64,000 bases of DNA from Epiperipatus broadwayi. Lineage: Eukaryota > Onychophora > Udeonychophora > Euonychophora > Peripatidae. This document shows, in pieces, positions 11,917 to 22,724 of the stretch. The position numbers and the translations under genes were made by a program. The notes beneath the pieces are model-generated. The model was not told where the DNA came from. It saw only the letters and a program-made list of their open reading frames with translations, and ran no database searches. Location of the stretch: NCBI GenBank assembly GCA_028023455.1, contig JAQFVV010000230.1:622001-686000 (forward strand). Reading direction: 5' to 3'. How positions within the stretch are numbered: position 1 is the first letter of the stretch; every line of letters starts with the position of its first letter.

Positions 11917-12194
11917 ATATTCTGAACAGATGAAAAAATCTGCTTTTGAATAATAATAAAAGAATTGAATTGATGACTTTCAATAATATGTCAATTCTCT
12001 CATTTAGAAGCTGATAAAGATGATTATTATTTAGATTTACAAAAATCCAATATAGTTAAGTTAAAACTCCCCTTTTTAATCTTGAAATGGGTGCAGATCC
12101 TTACGAGAAACCCCTAAGAAAATTTTGTAATGAGTTAATGATGTTTCAGTTTCACAACCATTAGAGTTTTTTTAAAGAATATATGGACTCATGA

Positions 12195-13345
12195 AGTGCA
12201 CCACTTGATTTTAAGGATACTTCTTATGGAATATCACTGTTATCCATTACAGTAAAAGTCCTTTCAATAATCTTATTGCAAAGGTTGCTTTCATTCATTA
12301 AATTAATGATTAACTCAATATGGTTTTAGAAAATCAAAAAGCACTATGGACATAGTTTTTGTTGTTAGACAAATGTAATAAAAAAGTATTGGGAATATAT
12401 CAGAGATTTATATATTGCTTTTACTGACCTGGTCAAAACGCTTTGATCTATGAACCAAACAGGTAATTTATGATTGTCCATTAAGTTTCTTTGTATTACA
12501 CAGACATGGTAGAATAAAACAAAGTGTTATTACTGCATGTATAAAAACTGAAGCACTTGAAATAAAACTGATGTTAAACAAGAATGTCTATTTGCTCTAG
12601 TACTACCCCCACCCACCATTTTTATGGCTATGATATTTGCAATCAGTTATAGATCACTTCAAAAGATAATACAAATTTGATAATGGAAATCTGAATTTGC
12701 ACTAACTAAAAAGAAAATCAAAAACGTTCTCTCCTTGGTTCCTGGATTTCCAATATATTAGTGATTGTGTTATTCTTGCCATTTCAAAAAATAATTTACA
12801 GAATGTTTTTAATATTTTGAAGACAATCTCTAAAGATTTTTGTTTTAGTCAATAAATGAAGAAAAAAATAGCAATTTTTAGTTTGAAATGCTATTTATCA
12901 CCTTAAGAATTTGGCTTAAATGAAAAATCTTGATAGTTTTTTTTTTAATAGAATGATGGACTTAATAGTTCAGGGGCAGCAGAGATTCTAATGTGCTGCT
13001 TTTAACAGACAAAATATGGTGTTTCAATTCACTGCTATAACTACTGGCCTACTTAATGTATGGAAATAAGACATGAGAACTCTATTGACATAAAATAGAG
13101 GCATTTGGAAAATCTCTTTTAGGATGTCCACAAAATTCTAAAATTATGATGACAAGATTGTAAGACCAAGTGATATGCTTTTCTGCTTGGTGGAAGTGAT
13201 ATTATAAAGTTCACTATGGTAAAATCACATCTTCATTGAATTGGATATATGAAGAAAATTAATAAACTTTTCCAAAAAAAAATATGTGGTGAATTTGAGC
13301 ATGATTTTTATAGAAGAGACAGATTCCATTAACATTGTAAAGATT
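12195..13345 (+). pseudogene. Non-LTR retrotransposon reverse transcriptase, decayed
   Basis: Reverse-transcriptase landmarks appear in order across several frames. 'YGISLLSITVKVLSIILL' starts at 12225. 'QYGFRKSKSTMDIVFVVRQM' starts at 12316. 'RDLYIAFTDLVKTL' follows at about 12395, where the family has a FVDLTKAFD-like motif and the first catalytic Asp. 'DVKQECLFAL' lies near 12575 (usually GVKQGCVLAP). 'YISDCVILAISKNNLQ' at about 12755 has the YADD box changed to YISD. 'LLMYGNKT' at about 13045 stands for LLYGCETW. A C-terminal 'ICGEFEHDFYRR' segment is near 13285. Several stops and frameshifts and the lost YADD aspartates make it inactive. The overall type is the common metazoan RTE/CR1-like class; I cannot place it more precisely. 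Confidence 0.85.
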
Positions 13346-13484
13346 ATTATGAAGACATTGGCAGATAGTGTATAGTGAAAATTATAGTGAGGTAAGGTAT
13401 TTCAGTTAGCCACAGCAAAAGACAATATTGCAAAATTATATAAACAGATTCAAAGATCAGTATATTATACATCTGTGTTTTTGC

Positions 13485-13506
13485 ATCATCATCATCATCA
13501 TCATCA

Positions 13507-13553
<47 letters not shown>
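13485..13553. repeat. Compound trinucleotide microsatellite (ATC)n(ATT)n
   Basis: A run of CAT/ATC units passes directly into TTA/ATT units. On the minus strand this produces the artefactual poly-Asn/poly-Asp frame at 13347-13562. Confidence 0.95.
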
Positions 13554-13654
13554 TAATATCAATAATTATGTGTTGTTAATGCTCGTTAAAGAAGTTATAT
13601 TTATTAATAAATTATTATTATAAAGTAAATGGATTATTATTATAAAGTAAATGG

Positions 13655-13829
13655 AAAAGCTTATTTATTCCTAAATTTAACATACTATGCTTAGCATGCT
13701 TTCAACTAGCTTATAATCATAATCATTGCAGAGTATGATTATGACTACAAGCTGGTTGAAAGCATGCTAAGAATACTATGTTAAATAAATTGAGCATAAT
13801 ATGTTAAATCTAGGAATAAATAAGCTTTT
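13655..13829. mobile_element. Foldback element H
   Basis: The arms start and end at 'aaaagcttatttattcct' and its complement, and include 'agcatgctttcaac' and 'tataatcata' paired across an 8-nt centre. The right arm is longer by a ~23-nt direct duplication around 'aaattgagcataatatgtt'. Just to the left, 13603-13653 holds two copies of an AT-rich 'attattattataaagtaaat' unit. Confidence 0.8.
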
Positions 13830-13834
13830 CTTAC

Positions 13835-15204
13835 TATGCACAATGATAGTATTTATTTTTTATTTACAATTGTTATAAGAAAATGTACAAACTTATACTC
13901 AAATTATAATTATTTTTATTTTTATTATTCACGCTCATATGTAAATGGCTGCTGCTGCTGATATAGAATGGATTAGTGTTTTTATGCTTTTAAGCATTAG
14001 AGAAATGTTTATATGATTTTAAAAAAATAGCATTTAAAATATTATAAGATTTACAAAAGATAAACAGGCTTTTAGTAGGGTTCGAGATTAATTATTAGCT
14101 GTAAAATAATACAAGTTAGAGGCTATTGTACAGTACTTGGATATGAACCAGAGATAATTAGAAAAAAAAAAGAATTAAATGTAGTTGTTTGGGGCTGGGG
14201 GGTAGAAAAATATACAGCAGTGTTAATGTTAAGATAATAGAGATTATTTACTGAAAAAAATAATAAAACAAAACAAAATTAGACTGGATATATAGCTAGA
14301 GATATAAACTATATAACTAAAGGGTCTAGAGAAATTTTAAAAAAAGAAATAAAAAAGTTGAATAATTGAAAAAAAAAATTGAAAAAGAAAAAAAAAGTTG
14401 AATAATGAATTAATAAAGAGATTAACCGCGATTATTTGAAGACTTAGAGAAAGTTGTAGAATTGATAGTTGGAACCTGTCTTTTGGGCTATAACTATTGA
14501 CAATGATATAATATTTATATATTTCGCTCTCTTATTTTTTTTTTTTTTTTGATTGAAAGAAAACATTTGCAAAAAACAAATTACAAATCGTTAAATAAAA
14601 TTAATTTATTTCTAAAATTATTACATTCAATTTTTCAAGCGTTGTGTAAATACATCTTGAAGATGTGAAAAGGCTTTATTATTTTACAATTCTGTAGATC
14701 TTTAAATGTCAGAGTTCATTAAAATTTATGATTAGTTTACGAAAAAAGAGAGAAATCCTAAAACACATTTGTATTAAGAGGTCAGCTGGAAATGGGAAGC
14801 TAACCTGCATCCAAGCAGCATTTCATGATCGTAATATCCTATTGCCCAGATATTTAAACCAGTATTCAGGGAGGGGGAAGTATATAAGTAATTATACAGT
14901 TATTATATTTAGTTTTTAAGTGTTGTGTCATATATGAGTAATATTTTTTTTTTAAAAGAATTTCTTTTCTTAAGAAGAGACAAAATCAGCATGTCAAAAC
15001 TCATATGACAAGTTAAAAATCCTCACATGTTAATTCTGTAGGAAACAGATTTTTAAAAAAAATCAGATTAACATTTTGAGTGGAGTATTACTTCATCAAA
15101 TTGTCACACTGCATTTCACTTCTCTCAGATAGAACTGATGCACCCTAGAAAATCATCTAAATCCGGAATAATAAGTTTTCAATTTTATCTTCAATAATTC
15201 TCTT

Positions 15205-15247
<43 letters not shown>

Positions 15248-16075
15248 ATTTGCTCTCTCTGTATCTCACATACTAATTCATTATTTTACTCTTTCCTTCT
15301 CTCCCCCACATATAGGTATACATAAATAATATTTGTCTAAATCGCATGTTGTGTGTGTGCGTTTAGAAAGGTTAATAATTGGTTAATCAATCTATTTTAT
15401 GCATAGGAATAAATTGTATAATTTTGCTTAGAGATTGAAAGATTGCCACAAGACTCAGATTTTAGCTAATTGTGTTAAAGGGATAGTGATCAAAGCTAAA
15501 CCATCACTGACGATGATCAAACATTATCACTTGATCATAATCTCTAATTGCCTAATTACTATCTGGCAGATAACACATATATTGTGTTACTTATTATAAC
15601 TGCATTTAAACAACTTCAGGATTCCTCCGTCCATATCCTTTACTGGAGTGATTAAAATTAATTTTACATTACAAGTACATTATATGAATTTGAACCCTTG
15701 CTTTTACTGAACATTTTTAGGTCAGTCAAGATGGCATCGCAAAGATATTTGATACTACAATTTTCTTAACGCATACATTAATAAGCAAGTTGAATTGTTA
15801 AAAAAAAATCAGATTAAAATTGAATGCTATGTGATTACATGTATGGAGAGTTTTGTCTTGTTTAAGAGATATATTCTCAACCAAAAATAAAAAAATTTAA
15901 ACCACTTTTCATTAATTTAAAATCAAAACAAAATAAAATAGTTTATAATGTCAAATTACTATTTCTCTTAACATACATTTAAAAAGAAAAATACGAGATC
16001 AGTTTTGTTATATTTTCATTTACCATTGTCAAATTTCCTCCACTCACGACTTTGATGCCATCCATTTCAGTTTCT
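13835..16075. other. AT-rich DNA with a (CT)n(CA)n microsatellite
   Basis: No gene or transposon was identified. A CT run followed by a CA run lies at about 15200-15244. A short A/T-rich block at about 14330-14410 contains repeated 'aaaaagttgaataat'. The 63-codon frame at 14728-14919 has no recognisable similarity. Confidence 0.6.
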
Positions 16076-16139
16076 ATCTGTAATATATATATATATATAA
16101 AGCCAATCTTCAAGCTATACAACTTTTTAAACTCTATCG

Positions 16140-16820
16140 GTGCTGTCCTGAAAAAGTAAATTATGCACTGCTCCCAGATCCAATGCTTCTCACTGATGAA
16201 ATTGATAAGCTAGGAACTAGTCTGTAGATATTGGATAGACAGGCACTGAATAGGGATTACAATGCACAACCTTCTGCCATCAATTGATTACTAGAACGTA
16301 CACTAGGAAATACTACTGGATGCCGCTGTTTTAACAGATTGTGTAAATATAAGCAGAGGATATCATGTGATAGTTTGTTGGTCTAATACTAATCCTAGCC
16401 AAAGGATAATGGTGATTATGGTTATTAAATACCAAAGATACCAAAATATTTTGATACTGAACTGGATACAGATTTGTATGACTGTATAAATGAAGTAGCT
16501 CAGATTGAAATTATTGCCTTTTTAGTTTAAGATAATAGCTTTATAGTTAACCAAAAAGGTAAATGGCGGGTGCAGGAGGGGTGTATTAGATCCCAAGATC
16601 TAGATGCTTACTCCTAAATCCAAGACTCTTTACTGATGAAAACCATAAGCTAAAAACTAGTCTGAGGATATTGGATGGCAACATACTAGATAAAAAATTA
16701 TTATGTACAACCTACTAGCATCTATTGGGTAATAGAGCTAACACTAGGTGGCACTATTGTATGGCAAAAATTTTCTACTGTCTAAGTATAAAGAAATAAT
16801 GATCATGTGAGGTTTTAGCG
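16140..16820 (+). mobile_element. Family D head-to-tail dimer
   Basis: Two D units follow each other in the same direction. Each has a 'ctgatgaaa...aactagtctg' tract (16194 and 16633), an arm ending in a 'gcactattgtatgg'-like block and a tail containing 'atcatgtga' (16363 and 16802). The second unit also has the family's internal region (16410-16620: 'ataccaaaatatttt', 'tttatagttaaccaa'). Both units are diverged from the consensus, so this is an old insertion. The exact ends were not resolved. Confidence 0.75.
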
Positions 16821-16924
16821 ATTTAAAATTATAACTCCATACTAAAAGTTTATTTGTAATAATAAATGAAAGATCAAATGCAGTGGCTTCTTCTAATGCA
16901 AAATTGCTATTCCATATATATATA

Positions 16925-17065
16925 AGCTATTCAATCCATCTTATACAACTGATACACATGACCACATATATATGAAAAAATAAACGTATGTGTGTGGGCA
17001 TGTGTATCAGTTGTATAAGATGGATTAGATAGCTATAAAGAGCTTGAAAGTCTGAGTTCATGTCC
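16925..17065. repeat. Family M copy with hairpin
   Basis: An inverted pair 'ccatcttatacaactgatac' / 'gtatcagttgtataagatgg' (about 16940-17020) is followed by 'tctgagttcatgtccctta', a box-B-like block shared with the M copies at 29.9 and 35.8 kb. Probably a truncated copy of the M foldback. Confidence 0.7.
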
Positions 17066-17343
17066 CTTATAATTACATTAAGTTTAGTATAAAAAATATA
17101 CATGTATTGAAATATTAGATATATGTATTTTCTATTTGGATATATTTTTATAAAGAAATTAAACCAATTCTTATGCTACACAAATTTCCCAACTGTCTGC
17201 ATAACCAAAAAAAGAATTAGATTCTATACTGAAGTTTAATTTTAATAACAATTGAAACAAATTTTATATAATAGTGGTTTTTTAATATCAGATTGTTAAA
17301 CATATCTGCTTAGATTTTAAAAAAATTTGCGGTCAGAAGTTAT

Positions 17344-17551
17344 TATCTATAATAATATCATTTCACTCTTCTTGCACTTTAAAGCAAAATATATTTATTT
17401 ATTCTTTACAGTTTCAACTATTCCCACCAGTCTTCATCAGAAAAAGTAGAGAATAAGATCTGATGAAGACTGCTGGAAACAGTCGAAACTGTAAAGAATA
17501 AATAAATATATTTTGTTTTAAAGTGTAAGAAGAATAAAATGTTGTTATTAT
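17344..17551. mobile_element. Foldback element J with hammerhead-like core
   Basis: The arms share 'tatttatttattctttacag' and 'cagtcttcatcag' and flank a 19-nt centre. The right arm reads CTGATGA (17460-17466), one extra A, a 5-bp stem gactg/cagtc (17468-17472 with 17480-17484) with a 7-nt loop, then GAAAC (17485-17489). This is the order of the hammerhead ribozyme core, although the arm complement can also pair with it. No coding capacity. Confidence 0.85.
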
Positions 17552-17897
17552 ATGTTATATAAAAAAAGCAAAAATAAAGAAGGAAAGAGGAAGAGAAAAT
17601 ATTGAAGTTAATATCTTCTAATGTTTCTAAACAAATTCAACTTACTCTTATATTTTCTGCAGTGATGGCTTTTTATTTCAGATTGTTAAATTATTATATC
17701 AGTCAAAATTTTAAAAAGGTATGTAATCAAATTAATATTTAAAATGCCTTTTTATAAATACATACATATATTATTCATAAGATGTTTAAAAATATCACTT
17801 TTCTATTTAGTAATTTTTAAAAACAATATTTGTAAATTTTCTATGCTAGAAATTAATTGTTAAAAATTGACAAAATATAATTACATTATAATTACAA

Positions 17898-18455
17898 TTT
17901 GGACTATTTCTATCAACTGATATTAATTGTTAAATGTCTTTAGAAAAGTTCAAACTTTATTTAAACTTTTCAAATACATTCAACTATTAATAATAGTACA
18001 CGGTTTTGTATATAACACATAGTTTTGAGTTTTATTACTCTCCTCTCTACTTTAAATACTGTTGGCTCAATATACATGGGTATTGATTCAGCAACCTTTA
18101 GATTTGTAACTATTGCATTTAAGGTAATACTCTAATCCACTAAGCTATTCTTAGGACATCATCTCAAATTTAATATTCATGAATCTAAAGCTTCCAATTT
18201 GAATTCATATGAAACCTAAAAAAGAAAGAAAACAATACCACTCAAAATATTGTGCTATATACTAATTTGTGTGCTATTAATCAATAGTTGGATGAGCTTG
18301 TGGTTAAGACCTGTAGAGGTCTCTATCTTCACATTTTCAAGCATACATGATTTGAGGTTTATTGCCTTAGTAAATATTATTTAAAAGTTTAATTAAAGTT
18401 TGATTTTTTAAAAGGCATTTAACAATTAATTTTGGAGTGGTGAAAATAGTTCAAT
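17898..18455. mobile_element. Foldback element C, copy 2
   Basis: The outer inverted ends are 'ggactatttctatcaact' on the left and 'tggtgaaaatagttca' on the right. Inside lie 'aacttttcaaatacatt' on the left and the 'gtgctatatactaatttgtg' counterpart on the right, with the same block order as copies 1 and 3. The arms are considerably diverged. Confidence 0.65.
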
Positions 18456-18499
18456 GTAAAATAACAACTAAAATATTATCATCACAAACTTTCAGAAAA

Positions 18500-18975
18500 A
18501 CACAAAATGTATTTAGAATTTCAATGTCCGTCTAATATTATATAAATCATCTAACGGCAATGTAATGTGATCAAATAAATACATTTTTATGAAGAATTTT
18601 AATTTATTTGTAATTGTATAAATATATATTACTTATTCACAATTCTAACCACTTAAATGAAAACATTTGCAATTCTATATTAAAGTTTGTTTATTTTTTA
18701 AAATAAAATAAAGGTGAACGGAACTGATTTTTGCACAAGATTATATAGCTGTAATTTGATCTGGAAATATGGTCTCAGAATTTATTTACTATTTATAAAA
18801 AAAGGAGAGGGGAAGGAATTGTTAAAAAGATATGTCAGTTTATACATTATTGATTCTCAATGCTGTACAAAATTTAAAACTATCATATTTGAAATTCTAT
18901 GTTAAATGATTATTTTCAAAAAGTAAACAGAAAATCAATTTTTATGAAAGCAGTTATTTTACAAATCAATGATTT
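18500..18975. other. AT-rich DNA, nothing identified
   Basis: The 63-codon plus-strand frame at 18714-18905 shows no recognisable protein and the base composition of the surroundings. Confidence 0.5.
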
Positions 18976-18979
18976 TTGA

Positions 18980-19066
18980 AAAGTCACTGACAGCTGCTTT
19001 ACAAGTAGTTGTCCCGGGTTAGTGGGTTCACTTCCCAGCTGATGCTATGACACACGAGAAAAAAAA
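18980..19066 (+). mobile_element. tRNA-derived SINE (family A), copy 2
   Basis: Shares with the copy at 47501 the anticodon-like hairpin ('ctgctttacaagtag'), the inserted 'cgggttagtgggttc' block, the box-B-like 'gggttcacttccc' and the tail 'gctatgacacac' followed by A residues. The 5' end is truncated or mutated, and no target duplication was found. Confidence 0.8.
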
Positions 19067-19069
19067 GTA

Positions 19070-20390
19070 TAAGCTTTTATTATTAAATTTTTATTTCTTG
19101 GTAATTTCAACATTTTAAGTAAATGTAAGTAGATAATGGATTTAAATGTATTTTTTTACATTTTTTTTAAAAAAAGCAATACAGTTATTTGCAAACAAAT
19201 TAATTTTTTAACCTGTCTAGCTGAAAACTCTTCCTGCCTATTTTGAATGGAATGTAGTTAGTCTTCTGTTAAATATTTCTCCATATTTGAGCATTTTTGC
19301 AATTAATCCATTTTTTCTATATAATATATTGATAATCTTCATATTATTTATTACAAATGTAAACTTTCAAGTGTTATACATTTTAAAAGTTAATATTTGA
19401 CATTTTAAAAATATGGAAATAAATTTTTAAACAGTATTCTTATCTACAGTAATAAAGCTTAGCATCATTGGATAAATTTATCTATTCAAAAAGTTATTAC
19501 AATGAGGTATTAGATAATCATTGAACAAATTTTCCTATTCAAAATGTTAGTAGGATAAAATATTAGATATTTTAATTCTATGTTATTAAAACTAAGATAA
19601 ATTTAGAGTTAGTTATCATCAAAGAAAGAAAAAAATATTAAAACTAAAAATATTATTTGTTGTTAAAACTAGCAAATTCACTATATTGTAATAATAATTT
19701 TTAATTTTTAGTGCCATGTCAAAAATATATTTTTATATTGAACAGAAGAAAATGCTTGAGTAACAATCATTTCAAAATCTCTTGACCTTATCTGCAGCTA
19801 TTCTAAGAAGTTACTCTAAAAAGTATATCCATATTAAGTGATGCTAGGATTATCAATATTAATGTCGTTATAAGTGCTGCATGAAATCTGTATAATGAAA
19901 TCTATAGAAGCTTCTTTCTTAAAACTACAAAAGTCTGAAGTAAATCTCCATGTGTATATAAAACTCTCAGCCAATTCCTATTCTTGGCTAACAAAATAGA
20001 ATAAAAAAATCCATGATAAAAATTCCACAATTATACTGACCAAAAATTTTCAAACCCAGTTTGCATTTTAAAGTATGGATTGTGACTATGATTATTATTT
20101 TTAAAGAACTAAGTTGATTGGTCCCCAAAAATGATTATATATTTTTTTATTTAATGTTATTTAAAATTCATATATCTATGTAGTGTTAGATTTAAGAATT
20201 TTTGTAAGATATTAAGGTATTCTTTCCAATATTTAAAATTAAGTATGAAGTTTTAAGTAATGTGACATGTGAAAAGAATTATTTATTGTAGTTGGATAAA
20301 AATAAAATAATTCAATGGGTTTATCATTCATTTTTCTTATTCATGTTAGTTAAGATTTTACTTCATTAACGCTTAAATAAATTAATATAT
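19070..20390. other. AT-rich DNA, nothing identified
   Basis: No frame above the reporting size, no repeat family of this window and no RNA gene. A near-duplicate pair ('cattggataaatttatctat' / 'cattgaacaaattttcctat', about 19460 and 19525) hints at an old tandem duplication. Confidence 0.45.
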
Positions 20391-20393
20391 ATA

Positions 20394-21892
20394 TGTGCTC
20401 TGTGCACAGGTAATGAAGCTATTAATAAATTGTCAAAATTTTTACTGCCAAGCGCTTTCAGGACAGTCTACAGCCCCATATTCATGGTGAGTTATTATGT
20501 TAATAACTGTAAAAGTATGCAAATTTTATGCAAACTTATGTGTAAATGTTACGTGGACCATTTACGAGATAGGGAATAGCAGGCCTCTCTTCTGTTGATT
20601 GCCGATGGAAACAAACAACACCAAACGTAAAGTTAGGGAAGCTTACTTCATTGTGTCTTGGAATCTTAGTTTTAAGATTCCAAGTTATTTTCAATTTTTG
20701 TTTATTGGAAAGTGACGAGTGAGTTTTATATTTTTATGCCTAAAACTTTTTATAAATGCTTTGGCAGGCATGCATTTTATATGCTTACCTGTAATTATTT
20801 TAGTATTCAATAATTAATTTGTAAACACTGTGTTTGCGCTTTCACAAACCGCCAAAAATCTTTTGGCTGGCGACTTTATCGTCTAATTTTCCGCAGGTGG
20901 AGATTTCGTTTCTAATATCTCTAAGAGTGGAAATTAGAATTGTTCTTCTTTGTAATTTTATAAGTTGTCAGCAGGAAAATAAAATTTATCCCTTTTTTTA
21001 AATTACAGGTAAGCGATACTTTCGTTCTGCTAAAGTGTTTACCACTTTTAATATTTTCATACTCATGTGCACTCTCCGATAGATTTATTTTGTATTTATT
21101 ATGTGTGCTTTAGATTTATCAGAGTGTGTATTCAGCATTTGGTTGTAATTCATTTTCTTTAATTGCTGGGGCAGACGTAACTGGTTTTCTAATAATTTAC
21201 TTGTCTCTTATTGAGACCTGTAATTATTAATTTTAGAGTAATTTTCACCAATCATTTGGCTGGGCTTCACCAGTTTTAATTGTTTTACTCCATTTCAATC
21301 ATATTTTGTGGTTGTTCTTGAGGTTGATTTATCACCGTTATTTTAAATGTAGTAATGGGTGCAGCTCATACCGACATAAGGAAATTCAGGGTCTGACCAA
21401 ATTTTGGACTTCGAAAAGCTCGATGGCACTGGTTTCTTTGATCTGTTTCAAGAGCATATTGTTTGAATATCTGAAAGTGAAGACCAATGTTTGGGTGAAT
21501 CCTCGGCTGAATAAAATTTGCTTCCTCCCTTTATAATTCATTTATTAGAAGATTGGCTAGTCTGTCATAGCTTTGCCTTTCGTATTTCTGGTACATGCCT
21601 GAGTTAACCTTATTTATTGTATCAATAAATTATACTTCATAATTTATTTTCTCTTAATAAAATTATAGAATTTGTTTAAATTTAATTTGGCTGACATTTG
21701 TCTTTGTGCTTTTGTCTCAATTGTCTAAACAATTTAAGATCTCTTGTTTCTCCCTGAGCCTAGTCGGTGCAAACCATCATCATCATCTATTCTGATCACA
21801 GTAAATAAATTTTCCAGATATGTAGTGATCTGGTGGCGCCCTCTGTATCAGAATAGATTGATATACAAAATTAAAATCTTTCGTCCGGAACA
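20394..21892 (+). other. Compositionally distinct 1.5-kb segment; candidate solo LTR
   Basis: This stretch is less AT-rich than its surroundings and matches no other repeat here. It begins TGT (20394) and ends ACA (21892), with 'atata' on both sides, which would fit an LTR with a 5-bp duplication; but the flanks are TA-rich, so the duplication is not decisive. It has several AATAAA signals (around 21625-21660) and strong splice-donor-like sites (ATGGTGAGTT near 20483, ACAGGTAAGC near 21008). A 36-codon frame with a reasonable start context opens at 20605 (first residues METNNTKRKV). Alternatives are a non-coding first exon with promoter or a single-copy element. Undecided. Confidence 0.35.
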
Positions 21893-22534
21893 ATATATAT
21901 AGTGTGTGTGTGTGCATGTCTCTGTGCAAAGATGACTGGTAACTAATCTCTCACCAAGATATCTGTTAATCCATCTTTAAATCAATACAATATACCTATT
22001 ACATAGTGATATAGTTTAACTATTCACTATAAAGAAGGACTTAATATGGCTGGATCATAAGTTGCAATATAAAATATGACAATGTGTTTTATATCTCAAT
22101 GCCATTATAATAATATTCTAACATTAAATTTTGTTTTATATTCTGCAAACTGCTACTGAAATTGTTCAAATTATGTGTGGCAGTGAAACCATAAATGACA
22201 AGAATGTTTTCAAGTATTTTACAAGAGCTTGTGATGGCAGGATAAGAATTGAAAATGATCTACAAAGGTACAAAGCATATTTTCACATTTCATACTATAT
22301 AGCTCATGATCTAAACTCACTAGCTCCTTAAAACTTTTGTGGCAAATAGCTAAACTATATTATTATACAATATATGTATTGACTTCGGAATGCACTGCAT
22401 GCATCTTGGTTTAGTTCCATTTTCATTGGTGCACACTATATATGTGTTTGTGTGTGCACATTAATATACATTTCTATGTATATATAAATGGTCAAGTTGT
22501 AATCTTTGGAGTCTATATAAACATATTGAATCAT

Positions 22535-22645
22535 AAATAAAGATGGATTTTCACCTTCATTGTTAAATGGAGGTTGCCTTGTCAACAAATTTAGATTGTT
22601 GATTTATTGATACTGGTATTGATTGATTGTTTTTCAATGAATTTA
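22535..22645. repeat. Family N repeat, copy 1
   Basis: Shares 'aaagatggattttcac', 'gaggttgccttg', 'caacaaatttagattgttga' and 'gatattg'-like blocks with the copies at 27.3, 28.5 and 31.2 kb. About 100 bp with no recognisable promoter boxes. Confidence 0.7.
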
Positions 22646-22724
22646 CATTTATAAAAGACCCCATCTATTCTTGATCATTATCATTTTACTGAAGGATTTT
22701 GACTATGATGTATTAAATGTGATG

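Noticed and set aside
13347-13562. Minus-strand frame encoding poly-Asn and poly-Asp
   Set aside because: A translation of the (ATC)n(ATT)n microsatellite; no coding context on either side.
17344-17551. A complete, active hammerhead ribozyme
   Set aside because: An extra A precedes stem II, and stem III with a cleavage site would have to be supplied by the inverted arm, which competes with the catalytic core. Kept only as a hypothesis.
21830-21842. 'tggcgccc' as an LTR primer-binding site
   Set aside because: A primer-binding site should directly follow an LTR ending in CA. None ends just before it, and no gag or pol follows.
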